Assembly (NCBI GenBank): GCA_016756725.1 | Contig: JAESII010000004.1 | Location: 496,001 to 560,000, forward strand | From: Synergistaceae bacterium | Lineage (GTDB): Bacteria; Synergistota; Synergistia; Synergistales; Aminithiophilaceae | Length of the DNA stretch: 64,000 bases | Reading direction: 5' to 3' | In this document: positions 43,890 through 52,421 of the stretch, in pieces | Layout: each line of letters starts with the position of its first letter | Position numbering within the stretch: the first letter of the stretch is position 1 | The notes under the pieces: model-generated | What the model was told of the DNA's origin: nothing | The model's database searches: none | What the model saw: only the letters and a program-made list of their open reading frames with translations | Made by a program: the position numbers and the translations under genes

Positions 43890-43918
43890 AAGATAGCCCA
43901 AAGGAGGCAGGAAGGCAA
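43890..43918 (-). promoter_or_regulatory. Sigma70-like promoter of the pan operon
   Basis: Minus strand TTGCCT (43918-43913), 17-base spacer, TATCTT (43895-43890), 38 bases before panC. A small inverted repeat (GGGCT..AGCCC) overlaps the -10 box. Confidence 0.5.
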
Positions 43919-44098
43919 TCGCAACGGCCTCGGCGGCCCCCTCTCCCTTTCCCGGGGGATGACAAAATACATGATACCTCGCTTAAGGCGGCTATGCGGA
44001 GAAGGCCCGAGGGGAGTATCATTGGCCGACAGGTCGGAGATTCATCGCAAGTTCAATGACCTTGAAGGGTCTCGCCCAATCGAAAGGGAGTGTTTGTG

Positions 44099-45781
44099 AT
44101 GGGTCGTTCCCGCTTTGTCGTCTCTTTCTTCCTCCTCGCTGCCCTGGTCTTGTGTTCGGTCGCGCCCGCTCTGGCCGCATCCTTTGCTCCCCTGAACCCG
44201 GCCTTCGTCGATTTTCTGGCCGAAAGAGACGGCCAGGAAGTCAAAGGCGCCTCCACTGCCGTCCCGCTGGGAAGAACCCCCTCGCCCGTCGACCTGAGCC
44301 ACCTGGCCGGCCTCTCCTACTTCGAGCAGGAAGGGCGGGGCCGCAGGGCCTTTCCGGCCCGTTTCGACCTGCGCGACTCGGGGTGGGTCTCGCCCGTCCG
44401 CGATCAGGCTCCCTACGGTTCCTGCTGGACCTTCTCGGCTTTGGCCTCGCTGGAATCGTCGGCCCTGAGGGCGGGGCTTGCCGACCCCGACTACTCCGAA
44501 ATGCACCTGAGCTACTTCGGCTACATCGACGAGGCGCCCTCCCTGCCGGGCTTTCTGAACGTCGCCGCCGGCGAGCGGGACCTCCAGGACCTGATGGGCC
44601 TCGGCGGTGACGACTTCCGGGCCGTCGCCCTCCTGGCCCGGGGCACGGGAGCTGCCGACGAGGACGACGCCCCCTACGGGGCGATCCCCTCCGCCTCGGC
44701 TCCCCCTTCCCGACGGCTGGCCCAGGTCTACAACTTCTACTACGACAGCGACAGCCGCTACCAGCCGGCCAGCGTCGCCAACATCAAGGCGGCCCTCACC
44801 GAATACGGCGCCCTCTCGGCCGGCGTCTACGCTGCCGATCCTTTGGGAGGGCTGTGGGAGGAGTCTCCCTACTTCAACGCGGCCACCAGCGCCTCCTTCA
44901 TCCCCTCCGGCAACGTCGAGGGCCTCTCCGTCGGCTGGGCCAACCACGCCGTCACCCTCGTCGGCTGGAACGATGGCTACAGGCGGGAGAACTTCAACGC
45001 CCTCCACAGGCCCGCAGCAGACGGGGCCTGGATCGTCAAAAACAGCTGGGGCCTCGACTGGGGCGACGGCGGCTATTTCTATCTCTCCTACGAGGATGCC
45101 GTCCTCGACACGGGAGCCGCCTATGTCGGCAGGGAGCCCCGGGCGGGCGAGAGGATCTACCAGCATGACCCCCTGGGCTGGACGGAAACCTATTCGCCGG
45201 CCGACAGCGACACGGGGTGGTTCGCCAATGTCTTCACCGCAACGGCGCGCCATAAGGTCGATGCCGTGGCCTTCTACGCCGGCGGCGTCGGCAACGAGTA
45301 CGACCTCTACCTCTACGGCCATGTGACGGGCGCTCCCCTTTCGGGTGGTCTCATCGCCAGCCAGTCGGGCCGTCTCGACCTTCCCGGCTACCACACCGTC
45401 GATCTCAATGCGCCCGTCGTCATCGAGACGGGGCAGAATTTCTCCGTTGTCGTCCGCCTGAGAACGCCGGGCTACAATTTCCCCGTGGCCGTCGAAAACC
45501 GCCTCGCCCGCTATTCCGACAAGGCCTCGGCCAGAGCCGGCGAGAGCTTCGTCTCCGCCAACGGGACCTCCTGGACCGACACGACGGTGATCGATCCCAC
45601 GGCCAACGTCTGCCTCAAGGCCTTCGCCACGGCCACGACGGAAGAGCCCACGCCCGTCCCCGCGCCTGATCCTGATCCTGATCCTGATCCTGATCCCAGC
45701 AGCGGTGGCGGTTGCTCGCTCGGCGGGCCCCTCTCCCTGATCCTTCTTGTCCCTCTGGCCTGGCTGGGCTTCCGCCGCTAA
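44099..45781 (+). CDS. Secreted papain-family (C1A) cysteine peptidase with Synerg-CTERM tail
   Basis: 560 residues with a signal peptide about 1-26. The peptidase C1 domain has catalytic C109 in GSCWTFS, H283 in WANHAVTLVGW and N315 in KNSWGLDWGDGGYF. A beta-rich domain follows (about 355-520, ATARHKVDAVAFYAGGVGNEYDLYLYG), like the lectin-type domain of clostridial C1 peptidases. Then come a Pro-Asp repeat linker and a C-terminal GGGC-LGGPLSLILLVPLAWLGFRR-type anchor (about 536-560), matching the Synerg-CTERM sorting signal of Synergistota. ATG 44099 is eight bases after AAAGGGAG. It would be anchored at or processed on the cell surface and digest external proteins. Confidence 0.87.
   Translation: MGRSRFVVSFFLLAALVLCSVAPALAASFAPLNPAFVDFLAERDGQEVKGASTAVPLGRTPSPVDLSHLAGLSYFEQEGRGRRAFPARFDLRDSGWVSPVRDQAPYGSCWTFSALASLESSALRAGLADPDYSEMHLSYFGYIDEAPSLPGFLNVAAGERDLQDLMGLGGDDFRAVALLARGTGAADEDDAPYGAIPSASAPPSRRLAQVYNFYYDSDSRYQPASVANIKAALTEYGALSAGVYAADPLGGLWEESPYFNAATSASFIPSGNVEGLSVGWANHAVTLVGWNDGYRRENFNALHRPAADGAWIVKNSWGLDWGDGGYFYLSYEDAVLDTGAAYVGREPRAGERIYQHDPLGWTETYSPADSDTGWFANVFTATARHKVDAVAFYAGGVGNEYDLYLYGHVTGAPLSGGLIASQSGRLDLPGYHTVDLNAPVVIETGQNFSVVVRLRTPGYNFPVAVENRLARYSDKASARAGESFVSANGTSWTDTTVIDPTANVCLKAFATATTEEPTPVPAPDPDPDPDPDPSSGGGCSLGGPLSLILLVPLAWLGFRR
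45665..45694 (+). repeat. Hexanucleotide tandem repeat (CCTGAT)x5
   Basis: Five exact copies encode (Pro-Asp)5 in the linker before the C-terminal anchor. Unit changes keep the frame and would alter linker length only. Confidence 0.9.
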
Positions 45782-45803
45782 GGGACAGGACAGCAACGCC
45801 GAC

Positions 45804-45829
45804 AGGAGCCGCCCCTCGGGGCGGCTCCT
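45804..45829. terminator. Terminator between the protease and addA (convergent)
   Basis: AGGAGCCGCCCC-(TC)-GGGGCGGCTCCT, a 12-bp stem followed by TCCTGC on the plus strand. Confidence 0.65.
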
Positions 45830-45837
45830 TCCTGCAT

Positions 45838-48800
45838 TCAGCCTTCTTTCCTCCCGGGGCAACCCTCCTGCCAGGGACAGTCTCGGCACCGGTCGTGCCG
45901 GGGGAGAAAGGGACCGGCGACGGCGGAGCGGGCGAAGGCCCTCAGAGCCGCCTCCCGCTCGGCGCGGTCAGGGAGGGCGAAGAAGCGCTCCTGACCGTCG
46001 AGGCCGATCAGGGCGGCCCGGACGGGCTTGCCTCTTTGGATCTCCAGGGCCAGGGAGTAAAAGGCAAGCTGCCTTTCGTAGAGGATGTCGCCCGCCGGCG
46101 AGGGCTCGCCCGTCTTGAAGTCCCGGAGCTCGATCCCTTCAGCCTCCTCCCAGAGGAGGTCCATGGCGCCTCGCAGGGAGGGGCCACCGTCGAGGTCGAC
46201 GCGGAAAAAGCGTTCCCGCTCCAGCCTGCCCCGGGCCAGCAGGTCGGCGAGACGGCGGCAGGTCTCGGTGGAGGCCAGTTTTCCGAGATCTTCGGCCAGG
46301 CGCTGACGGGTCGGTCCGTCCTGCCAGAGCGGGTGCAGGAAGAGGGGCAGGTCGGCCTCGATTCGGGCCGATTGGGGCGATCCCGCCGGAGGCAGGGCCC
46401 AATCGAGGCCCTCCGGGGTCAGGTCCCAGACCCGCCCCAGCAGGTGATGGATGAGGCTGCCCCAATCGGAGGCTCTCCAGGGGAGACGGCCCTGGGCCTT
46501 GGGGGCCGAAGGCCAGGTCCTTTCGACGGTCTCGTCGTCGCTGAGGGCCTCGCCGTCCCAGTGGAGGGGCATCTCGAGGCGGTAGCGGAGCCGGTAGGCA
46601 TAGGGGCAGAAGCTGTAGAGGGCAAAGGCCGAGGCTCCGGCCCAGGCCAGGCAGGGTTTGGCTTCAGGCGCCTTCGTCCCCTTCCGGCGCGGCTTTCTTT
46701 CGGCGACCTGAGACGTCCTTTCTCCGAAAGATCGGGCCTCGTCGGGTAAGGGCCATCGGCACAGCGCCTCGTAGCGGCCTTCCGGCGAGCTGTCGCCCTC
46801 CTTCGTCAGCCAGGAACTGACGTCGGCGAGCCAGGAGCCTTCAGGCAAGGACGGGGCTTCGCCCGATTTCTTCCTGGCCGGCAGGAGGCCGCAGAGGAGG
46901 AGCGATTCCTGAGCCCTCGTGGCGGCCACATAGAAGAGGCGGCGGTTCTCTTCGGCCAGATCCTCCCGTTCGAGGGCGTTGTGGAGCGCCAGCGACGGCG
47001 GCGACTCCCCGTCGGAACCGGCCAGGACGCCGACGAAGCGCGACGGCGTCAGCCGCTCTCCCCGGCCGGCCGAGGGGGCACGCTCCAGGCCCGTCAGGGC
47101 GACGATGGGAAATTCGAGCCCCTTGGCGGCGTGGACGGTCATGACGCGGATGACGTCCTCCCTTTCGCCCAGGACGGGAGCCTCTTCGAGCGATCCCGGT
47201 CCCCGGTCCCCCCGGGCCATGTAGTCGGCGCAGCCCCAAAGGGACCGTCCCCGGGAGGTTTCGTACTCCCTGGCGAGATCGACGGCCCGCCGGAGGTTGG
47301 CCAGGGCCCTCCGTCTCAGGTAGGGAGGGAGGATCATGAAGGGGACCGCCCGGGCCGTGAGCTCCTCCAGAAGCCGCGCCGGCCCCAGAAGGAGGGCCCG
47401 GCGGCGGAGCCGCAGGAGCTCCTGTGCCGTCGCGCCCTCCCGCTCGGCGAGGACCGTCCTCAGAGGCACCTTCCGCTCCAGAGCCTCGTCGGCCAGGGCC
47501 GTCGCCCGTTCCAGGGCGAGGCCGGAGAAGGGCGAGGCGAGCCAGCCCGCCAGGGCCACGTCGTCGCCGTCGTCGGCGAGGCTTCTCAGAAGGGCCACGG
47601 CGTCGCGCACCTCGCCGCGGGAGAAGAAGGCCTTCCGGCCCAGAAAGACGGCCGGGAGCCCCCTCTCTCCGCAGAGCACCTCTTCGAGGAGGCCGTAGGC
47701 CGCCCGCGTCGGCACGAGGACGGCCATGTCCCGCCACGTCGCCGGCCTTGCCGCGCCCAGTCCTCCGTCCCAGAGAGGCTTCCCCTTCATTTCCTCCAGG
47801 GCCAGGGCCAGGGCCCGGGCCAGACGCCTTCGGGGAACCTCATCCCAGCCGCTGTCGTTCCCTTCCTCCCCGCCACCGGTTTTTTCGTCGGTCTCCATGA
47901 GGAGCGTCAGGGTCCTCGTCTTTGTCGCCCCGTCCCGGGTCTCCCACCAGGGCAGGTCGTCGGGCCAGTCCAGATCCTCATAGGGGAGGGGGCTCCGGGC
48001 CGTCAGCCCTCGGCTCCAGAGGTGACCGAAGAGGTCGTTGACGACGTTGAGGTGGGCCGACCGGCTCCGAAAACTCTCCGAGAGGCTGTGGCAGGAGGAA
48101 GACGACGTCCGGTCCTCGCGGGCCCTCATGATGTGGCGGGCGAAGAGGTCCGGTTCGGCGTGACGGAAGCGGTAGATCGACTGCTTCAGGTCACCGACGA
48201 TGAAAAGAGAGCACTCCCCCCTTCTTCGGGAGGCCTCGACGGCGGCGGAGATAAGCTCTTCCTGGACCACGTCGGTGTCCTGATACTCGTCGACGACGAT
48301 GGCCCGATAGGCGGGGCTCCCCTCGGGGTGACGCCGCAGGGTGTCGCGGCCGAGGCGGATCATGTCGTCGAAGTCGAAGAGGCCCCGGCGGCGTTTCTCC
48401 TCCTCCCAGAGAGCCCAGAGAAGGGAGGTCAGCTTCAGCAGGAGGACCCGGTTGTCACGGTCGGCGACGGCTCCCTCTCCGTCCGAGGCGAGGAGGAGGG
48501 CTTCCAGGGCGCCCTTGTCCTCAAGGGCCTCGCGAAGCGCGACGAGACGGCGGAAACGCCCCTGCGACCGCTCTTCGATGACGGACTGGACCGTCCTGTA
48601 GACCTTGGCGGAATTGCTGACGGCGGCCTTCTTCAGAAAGGCGGCGAGGGTCCCGACGGCCTCGGCCAGCCCTTCCTCGTCGGGCTCCGTCCAGGAGGCC
48701 TTCATGGCGGCGAAGAGAGGTTCGGCCTTGTTTTTGGCCCTCTCGTCGGGGGCGATGGCGTCGAGGGCCCCGCTCCACCAAAAGCAGGCTTCGCGCCAGA

Positions 48801-49524
48801 AGGGGAGGCGACGTCTGCGGTACTCCTGGCGGGCCCTCTCGTCAAGGGCCTTCAGCTTTTCGTCGGTGACGGGGAGATCTTCGGGCCTCCCGGCCCGGCT
48901 CCCGAAGAGGGCCGAGGCCGATCGGGCCAGGGCGATGAGCTCCTCCGGGCGGTATCGGGCCAGAACGGTCTCCACGGGGGGCTCGTCGAGGATGGCGGCG
49001 AGGTCCTTCCTTTCGGGGCCCAGACGGGAGAGGAACCAGTCCTTGTCGATGCCATCCAGCCCTTCCTCGACGGATTTCCAGAAGGCCTCCTCGTCGGGGG
49101 GGGCAGGCAGGCCCGTTCCCGGCGGCAGATTGAGGTGGAGGGCGTTGCGCCGGACCAGGTCGTGGGCGAAGGAATGGATCGTCGAGATGGGGGCCTCGCC
49201 GATCCGTGCGGCGGCGTCGCCGAGGCGGAGGGCCTCGTCGGCCCGTCCGGTATCGCCGAGGGCCTGCCCCCATTGCCTCAGCGTCGAAGCGATGCGGTCG
49301 GCCATCTCCTGGGCGGCCTTCTCGGTGAAAGTCAGCGTCAGGATATCGGTGACGTCCAGGCCCCGGCAGGTGACGAGCCAGGCAAAACGGGCCGCCAAGG
49401 TGCGCGTCTTCCCCGTTCCCGCGCCGGCGGTGACGACGACGGACGGCTTTGTCGAGAGGACGGCCTCTCTCTGGTTCGGCCGCAACCCGTCGAGGAGAAA
49501 GAGATAGTCAGAGCAATCCGTCAT
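45838..49524 (-). CDS. addA: AddA-like UvrD-family helicase with C-terminal nuclease
   Basis: 1228 residues. It has Walker A VTAGAGTGKTRTLAARF, motif II VVDEYQDTD, motif III VGDLKQSIYRFRHA, and motif V-VI VMTVHAAKGLEFPIV with YVAATRAQESL. The C-terminal RecB-type nuclease contains GAMDLLWEEAEGIELRDFKTG. Cysteines in SFCPYAYRLRY and CRDCPWQEGCPG suggest a 4Fe-4S-stapled nuclease, more usual for AddB-type subunits. Its ATG lies within the 3' end of the partner gene (17-base overlap), with GGAGGA upstream. The pair would process double-strand breaks for RecA. Confidence 0.82.
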   Translation of the reverse strand: MTDCSDYLFLLDGLRPNQREAVLSTKPSVVVTAGAGTGKTRTLAARFAWLVTCRGLDVTDILTLTFTEKAAQEMADRIASTLRQWGQALGDTGRADEALRLGDAAARIGEAPISTIHSFAHDLVRRNALHLNLPPGTGLPAPPDEEAFWKSVEEGLDGIDKDWFLSRLGPERKDLAAILDEPPVETVLARYRPEELIALARSASALFGSRAGRPEDLPVTDEKLKALDERARQEYRRRRLPFWREACFWWSGALDAIAPDERAKNKAEPLFAAMKASWTEPDEEGLAEAVGTLAAFLKKAAVSNSAKVYRTVQSVIEERSQGRFRRLVALREALEDKGALEALLLASDGEGAVADRDNRVLLLKLTSLLWALWEEEKRRRGLFDFDDMIRLGRDTLRRHPEGSPAYRAIVVDEYQDTDVVQEELISAAVEASRRRGECSLFIVGDLKQSIYRFRHAEPDLFARHIMRAREDRTSSSSCHSLSESFRSRSAHLNVVNDLFGHLWSRGLTARSPLPYEDLDWPDDLPWWETRDGATKTRTLTLLMETDEKTGGGEEGNDSGWDEVPRRRLARALALALEEMKGKPLWDGGLGAARPATWRDMAVLVPTRAAYGLLEEVLCGERGLPAVFLGRKAFFSRGEVRDAVALLRSLADDGDDVALAGWLASPFSGLALERATALADEALERKVPLRTVLAEREGATAQELLRLRRRALLLGPARLLEELTARAVPFMILPPYLRRRALANLRRAVDLAREYETSRGRSLWGCADYMARGDRGPGSLEEAPVLGEREDVIRVMTVHAAKGLEFPIVALTGLERAPSAGRGERLTPSRFVGVLAGSDGESPPSLALHNALEREDLAEENRRLFYVAATRAQESLLLCGLLPARKKSGEAPSLPEGSWLADVSSWLTKEGDSSPEGRYEALCRWPLPDEARSFGERTSQVAERKPRRKGTKAPEAKPCLAWAGASAFALYSFCPYAYRLRYRLEMPLHWDGEALSDDETVERTWPSAPKAQGRLPWRASDWGSLIHHLLGRVWDLTPEGLDWALPPAGSPQSARIEADLPLFLHPLWQDGPTRQRLAEDLGKLASTETCRRLADLLARGRLERERFFRVDLDGGPSLRGAMDLLWEEAEGIELRDFKTGEPSPAGDILYERQLAFYSLALEIQRGKPVRAALIGLDGQERFFALPDRAEREAALRAFARSAVAGPFLPRHDRCRDCPWQEGCPGRKEG

Positions 49525-52294
49525 CGTCGCTTTCCTCCTCCCGAAGAAGCTCGTCGCGCCGGCAGAGAGACGAACAGACGCAGCGTCCGCAGTGATCGCT
49601 GTCGTATCTGGGGGCGAAGCGGCCCTCCGTCAGGGCTTCGGCGAAGGCCGCCAGGACCTCCCGGGCCTGCTCCAGTTCGCCCTTGAGATCCCTCTTGGCA
49701 CCTTGGTCCAGGCGGAGGAGGTCCTTGGCATCGCCGTCGAAGGCGCCGCTAATGACGCCGTCGCCGTGGCAGAGGTAGGCGTAGCCGGCGACGGACTGTC
49801 CCCTTTCCTCGAGGGCCAGGGCGTAGGCGGCGAGCTGGAGGTGCCCCTTGTAGGTCGACGAGCTGCCCAGCTTGTAGTCGAAGAGGACGATCCTGCCGTC
49901 GTGAAGGACGTCCATGCGGTCGCAGCGGCCTCTGAAGCGGACGGCGCCGAAAGCCAGATCGGGCAGCTCGGCCTCGGGCTGCGACGACCGGCGTGCCCCG
50001 GCCAGGCCGGAGGCCTCGGCCTCTTCGAGGTGGCGGGCCATCGTCTCGAGGCTGTTCCGGAGCCGGATCCGCTGCCGTCCGTAGCGGTCCAGGAGGGAGC
50101 AGAGGTAGTCGCCGCCGTCTCTCCCGCGCCGAAGGAGGGCGTCGAAGGTCTCCGTCACGGCCCGGGGAAGGGAGCCCTCCGGAACCGGCGAGGGCAGGGC
50201 CTCCTGCCAGACCCGGTGGAGGAAGGTTCCCAGCTCGACGGGGTCGATGAGGTCTTCCGTCGGGCCTTCGAGTTTGTCCCGGCTGTAGAGGAAGGGACAG
50301 AGGCGGAAGCGGTCGAGGCCGCTCAGGGGGGCCACGAGGGCCTCAGGGCGGAGAGCGGCCACAGGACGGGATCGGGCCTCTCCTCTCGGTTCAACCAAGG
50401 GTTCGACGGCGTCGACGAAGGGTTCCGAAGAGGTCGCCACCAGCTTCGACAGGGGGAGTTCCAGCCTTTTCCCCTCGCCGATCCAGCCCGAATGGAGGGC
50501 GCCTTCGGCGAAGACCGTCTCCGCCAAGGGGCGGCCCGAATCGTCCTGGAGGGAACGGCAGAGGAGGATCTCCCGCCCCGAGGCGACGAGGCGGCGGAAA
50601 AGGCCCTCCCTGGCCCGGCGGCGCTCCGCCGCCGTCGGCAGATGAAGCGGGCCCAGCCGTCCCGGCTCGTGAAGCCTCCGGAGGATCTCCTCCGAGAGGA
50701 AGGGGCCCTCGCTTTCCTTGCCGGGCCAGCGGCGGTGGTCGCCGTCGAGGAGGGCCACCACGGCCGCCCCCGTCAGGACGGGCAGCCCGGCACCGTAGAG
50801 GCTGACGGCTCCGGTGAGGGGGAGAGGGGGCAGAAGGGACGACTCCCGGGCGACGAGGGAGAGGAAGGCGACGGCCCTCTCTCCCGCCAGCCTGTGCGTC
50901 GTCCAGACCTCGGGGTTCCCGCGGCGGCCGAGAAGCTCCCGCCGTCGGGCCAGCTCCTTCAGGGCGCCGTTGACGGCCCGTCCCTCTTCGTCGAGATCGA
51001 TGTCGTCTTCGGCGAGAAGGGCCATCCGTTCCGGCGCGGCCAGGGTCTCCCCGAGAAAGCGGATCGTCTCGTCCAGGAGCCCGGCGGCGGTGGCGCCCTC
51101 CTCGACGAGGCCGATGAAGCGGACCGTTGCGTCGAAGGAGGTCAGAGCCTTCTCGTGGGAGGCGAGAAGATCCCGCCAGGCCCCTTCTCCCCGGGGGCGG
51201 TTCTTCCGGGCCTCGACGCGGGGGAAGGACGGACCGGCCAGAAGGGGGCTGGACAGGAGGAGGGCCGTCTCCTCCCAGGGCCAGCCCAGCCGTCCCGCCT
51301 CGATGGCCGACCGGACCAGCTTCCAGACCATGCCCTCGGACAGGGCCGGCCTGAGGCGGCTCACGTAGGGGATCCGGTAGCGGCGGAGCGACTCTTCGAC
51401 CCGGTCCGTGTCGTCGGCCCCGGCGATGGCGATGGCGTCCCACCCCGGGAAGGGCTCGTCGCCGAAGTGCCCTTCGCCGCGGCTCCAGAGGGCCAGCTCG
51501 CGGCAAAGGAGGTCCGTCTGAAGGCGGCCGTCGCCGCCGCTGAGCCGGTGGAGCCGCGGCGGGACGGGACAGGTCCTCTCGTCGACGGAGGCGGCCACGT
51601 CGGCGAGCTGAAGGGCGCAGTCGGGAAAGTCGTCGAGACCCGTCAGGGGGTGGAGCACCGTCAAAGTCAGATCGAGGGCCGCCAGACGGCGGATCAGGGC
51701 CAGCTGGCCGCCGGTGAAGCTCAGGAAACCGACGAAAAGGAAACTTCTTCCCCGCCAGCGCTCCCGGAAAGGCTCCCCCTTGTTTCCGAGGACCCGGGCG
51801 GCCGCCCCTTCCAGGCCCGCCGCGTCGAGGGAGCGGCTCCCATCGAGGAAGGCGGCGTAGCGGTGGTAGAGGCGGCAGAGAAGGTGGGGCGCCTCGTCGG
51901 CGGGGCAGCTCTCGCGGCACCGGTCGCAGTCCAGGCTCAGGCCCAGCTCGTCCGGTTCGACGCCCTGGCGGATCAGCTCCCCCAGGTCGTCGGCCAGGGG
52001 AGCGAAGAAGGCCGGCTCCAGGGCCGCCTCGTCGTCGAGGGTCTCCACGACGAGGCGGCGGTCGATGTTGTCCAGCACCGTCGGTTCAGGCATGCCGGCA
52101 AGGCCGAAGATTTCCAGGCCCAGGCGCCGCCAGCCCCAGACCAAAGGCGCACTCCCTGCCGGCAGAAGGCCTTCCAGGCCCTCTCTCTCCCGCATCGACG
52201 GGACGACGACGACGGATTGCTCCGTCACGGCCTCGCCCAGCAGGAGGGCGGCCAGTCCGTCAAGGTCGGCATATCCCCGGAGATGAAGCGCCAC
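49508..52294 (-). CDS. addB: AddB-like nuclease partner, Fe-S type
   Basis: 928 residues. The N-terminal region resembles the helicase-like domain of AddB (VVVVPSMREREGLE, FLFVGFLSFTGGQLALI), but no Walker A was found, so the motor is probably inactive. The C-terminal nuclease has GRCDRMDVLHDGRIVLFDYKLG. The Fe-S cysteines are in RLCPFLYSRDKLE and CGRCVCSSLCRR. GTG 52294 is five bases after AAGGGAGGGG; the ATG six codons earlier overlaps that site. It forms a two-gene operon with addA. Confidence 0.72.
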   Translation of the reverse strand: MALHLRGYADLDGLAALLLGEAVTEQSVVVVPSMREREGLEGLLPAGSAPLVWGWRRLGLEIFGLAGMPEPTVLDNIDRRLVVETLDDEAALEPAFFAPLADDLGELIRQGVEPDELGLSLDCDRCRESCPADEAPHLLCRLYHRYAAFLDGSRSLDAAGLEGAAARVLGNKGEPFRERWRGRSFLFVGFLSFTGGQLALIRRLAALDLTLTVLHPLTGLDDFPDCALQLADVAASVDERTCPVPPRLHRLSGGDGRLQTDLLCRELALWSRGEGHFGDEPFPGWDAIAIAGADDTDRVEESLRRYRIPYVSRLRPALSEGMVWKLVRSAIEAGRLGWPWEETALLLSSPLLAGPSFPRVEARKNRPRGEGAWRDLLASHEKALTSFDATVRFIGLVEEGATAAGLLDETIRFLGETLAAPERMALLAEDDIDLDEEGRAVNGALKELARRRELLGRRGNPEVWTTHRLAGERAVAFLSLVARESSLLPPLPLTGAVSLYGAGLPVLTGAAVVALLDGDHRRWPGKESEGPFLSEEILRRLHEPGRLGPLHLPTAAERRRAREGLFRRLVASGREILLCRSLQDDSGRPLAETVFAEGALHSGWIGEGKRLELPLSKLVATSSEPFVDAVEPLVEPRGEARSRPVAALRPEALVAPLSGLDRFRLCPFLYSRDKLEGPTEDLIDPVELGTFLHRVWQEALPSPVPEGSLPRAVTETFDALLRRGRDGGDYLCSLLDRYGRQRIRLRNSLETMARHLEEAEASGLAGARRSSQPEAELPDLAFGAVRFRGRCDRMDVLHDGRIVLFDYKLGSSSTYKGHLQLAAYALALEERGQSVAGYAYLCHGDGVISGAFDGDAKDLLRLDQGAKRDLKGELEQAREVLAAFAEALTEGRFAPRYDSDHCGRCVCSSLCRRDELLREEESDDDGLL

Positions 52295-52421
52295 GGCGGC
52301 CCCTCCCTTCATCTGATGGAGGCGTTGAAAGGATTTTGATTGCTTCTTCCTTCATCAGGATCTATGATTTCATCATATAGCAGCTTCAGAGGTGGTGCAA
52401 AAAAAGAAAAGGAGGCGCTCC

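Noticed and set aside
46981..52339. Two open frames of over 900 codons on the plus strand
   Set aside because: They are antisense to addA and addB, have low-complexity composition (Gly, Pro, Glu, Arg) and no ribosome-binding sites.
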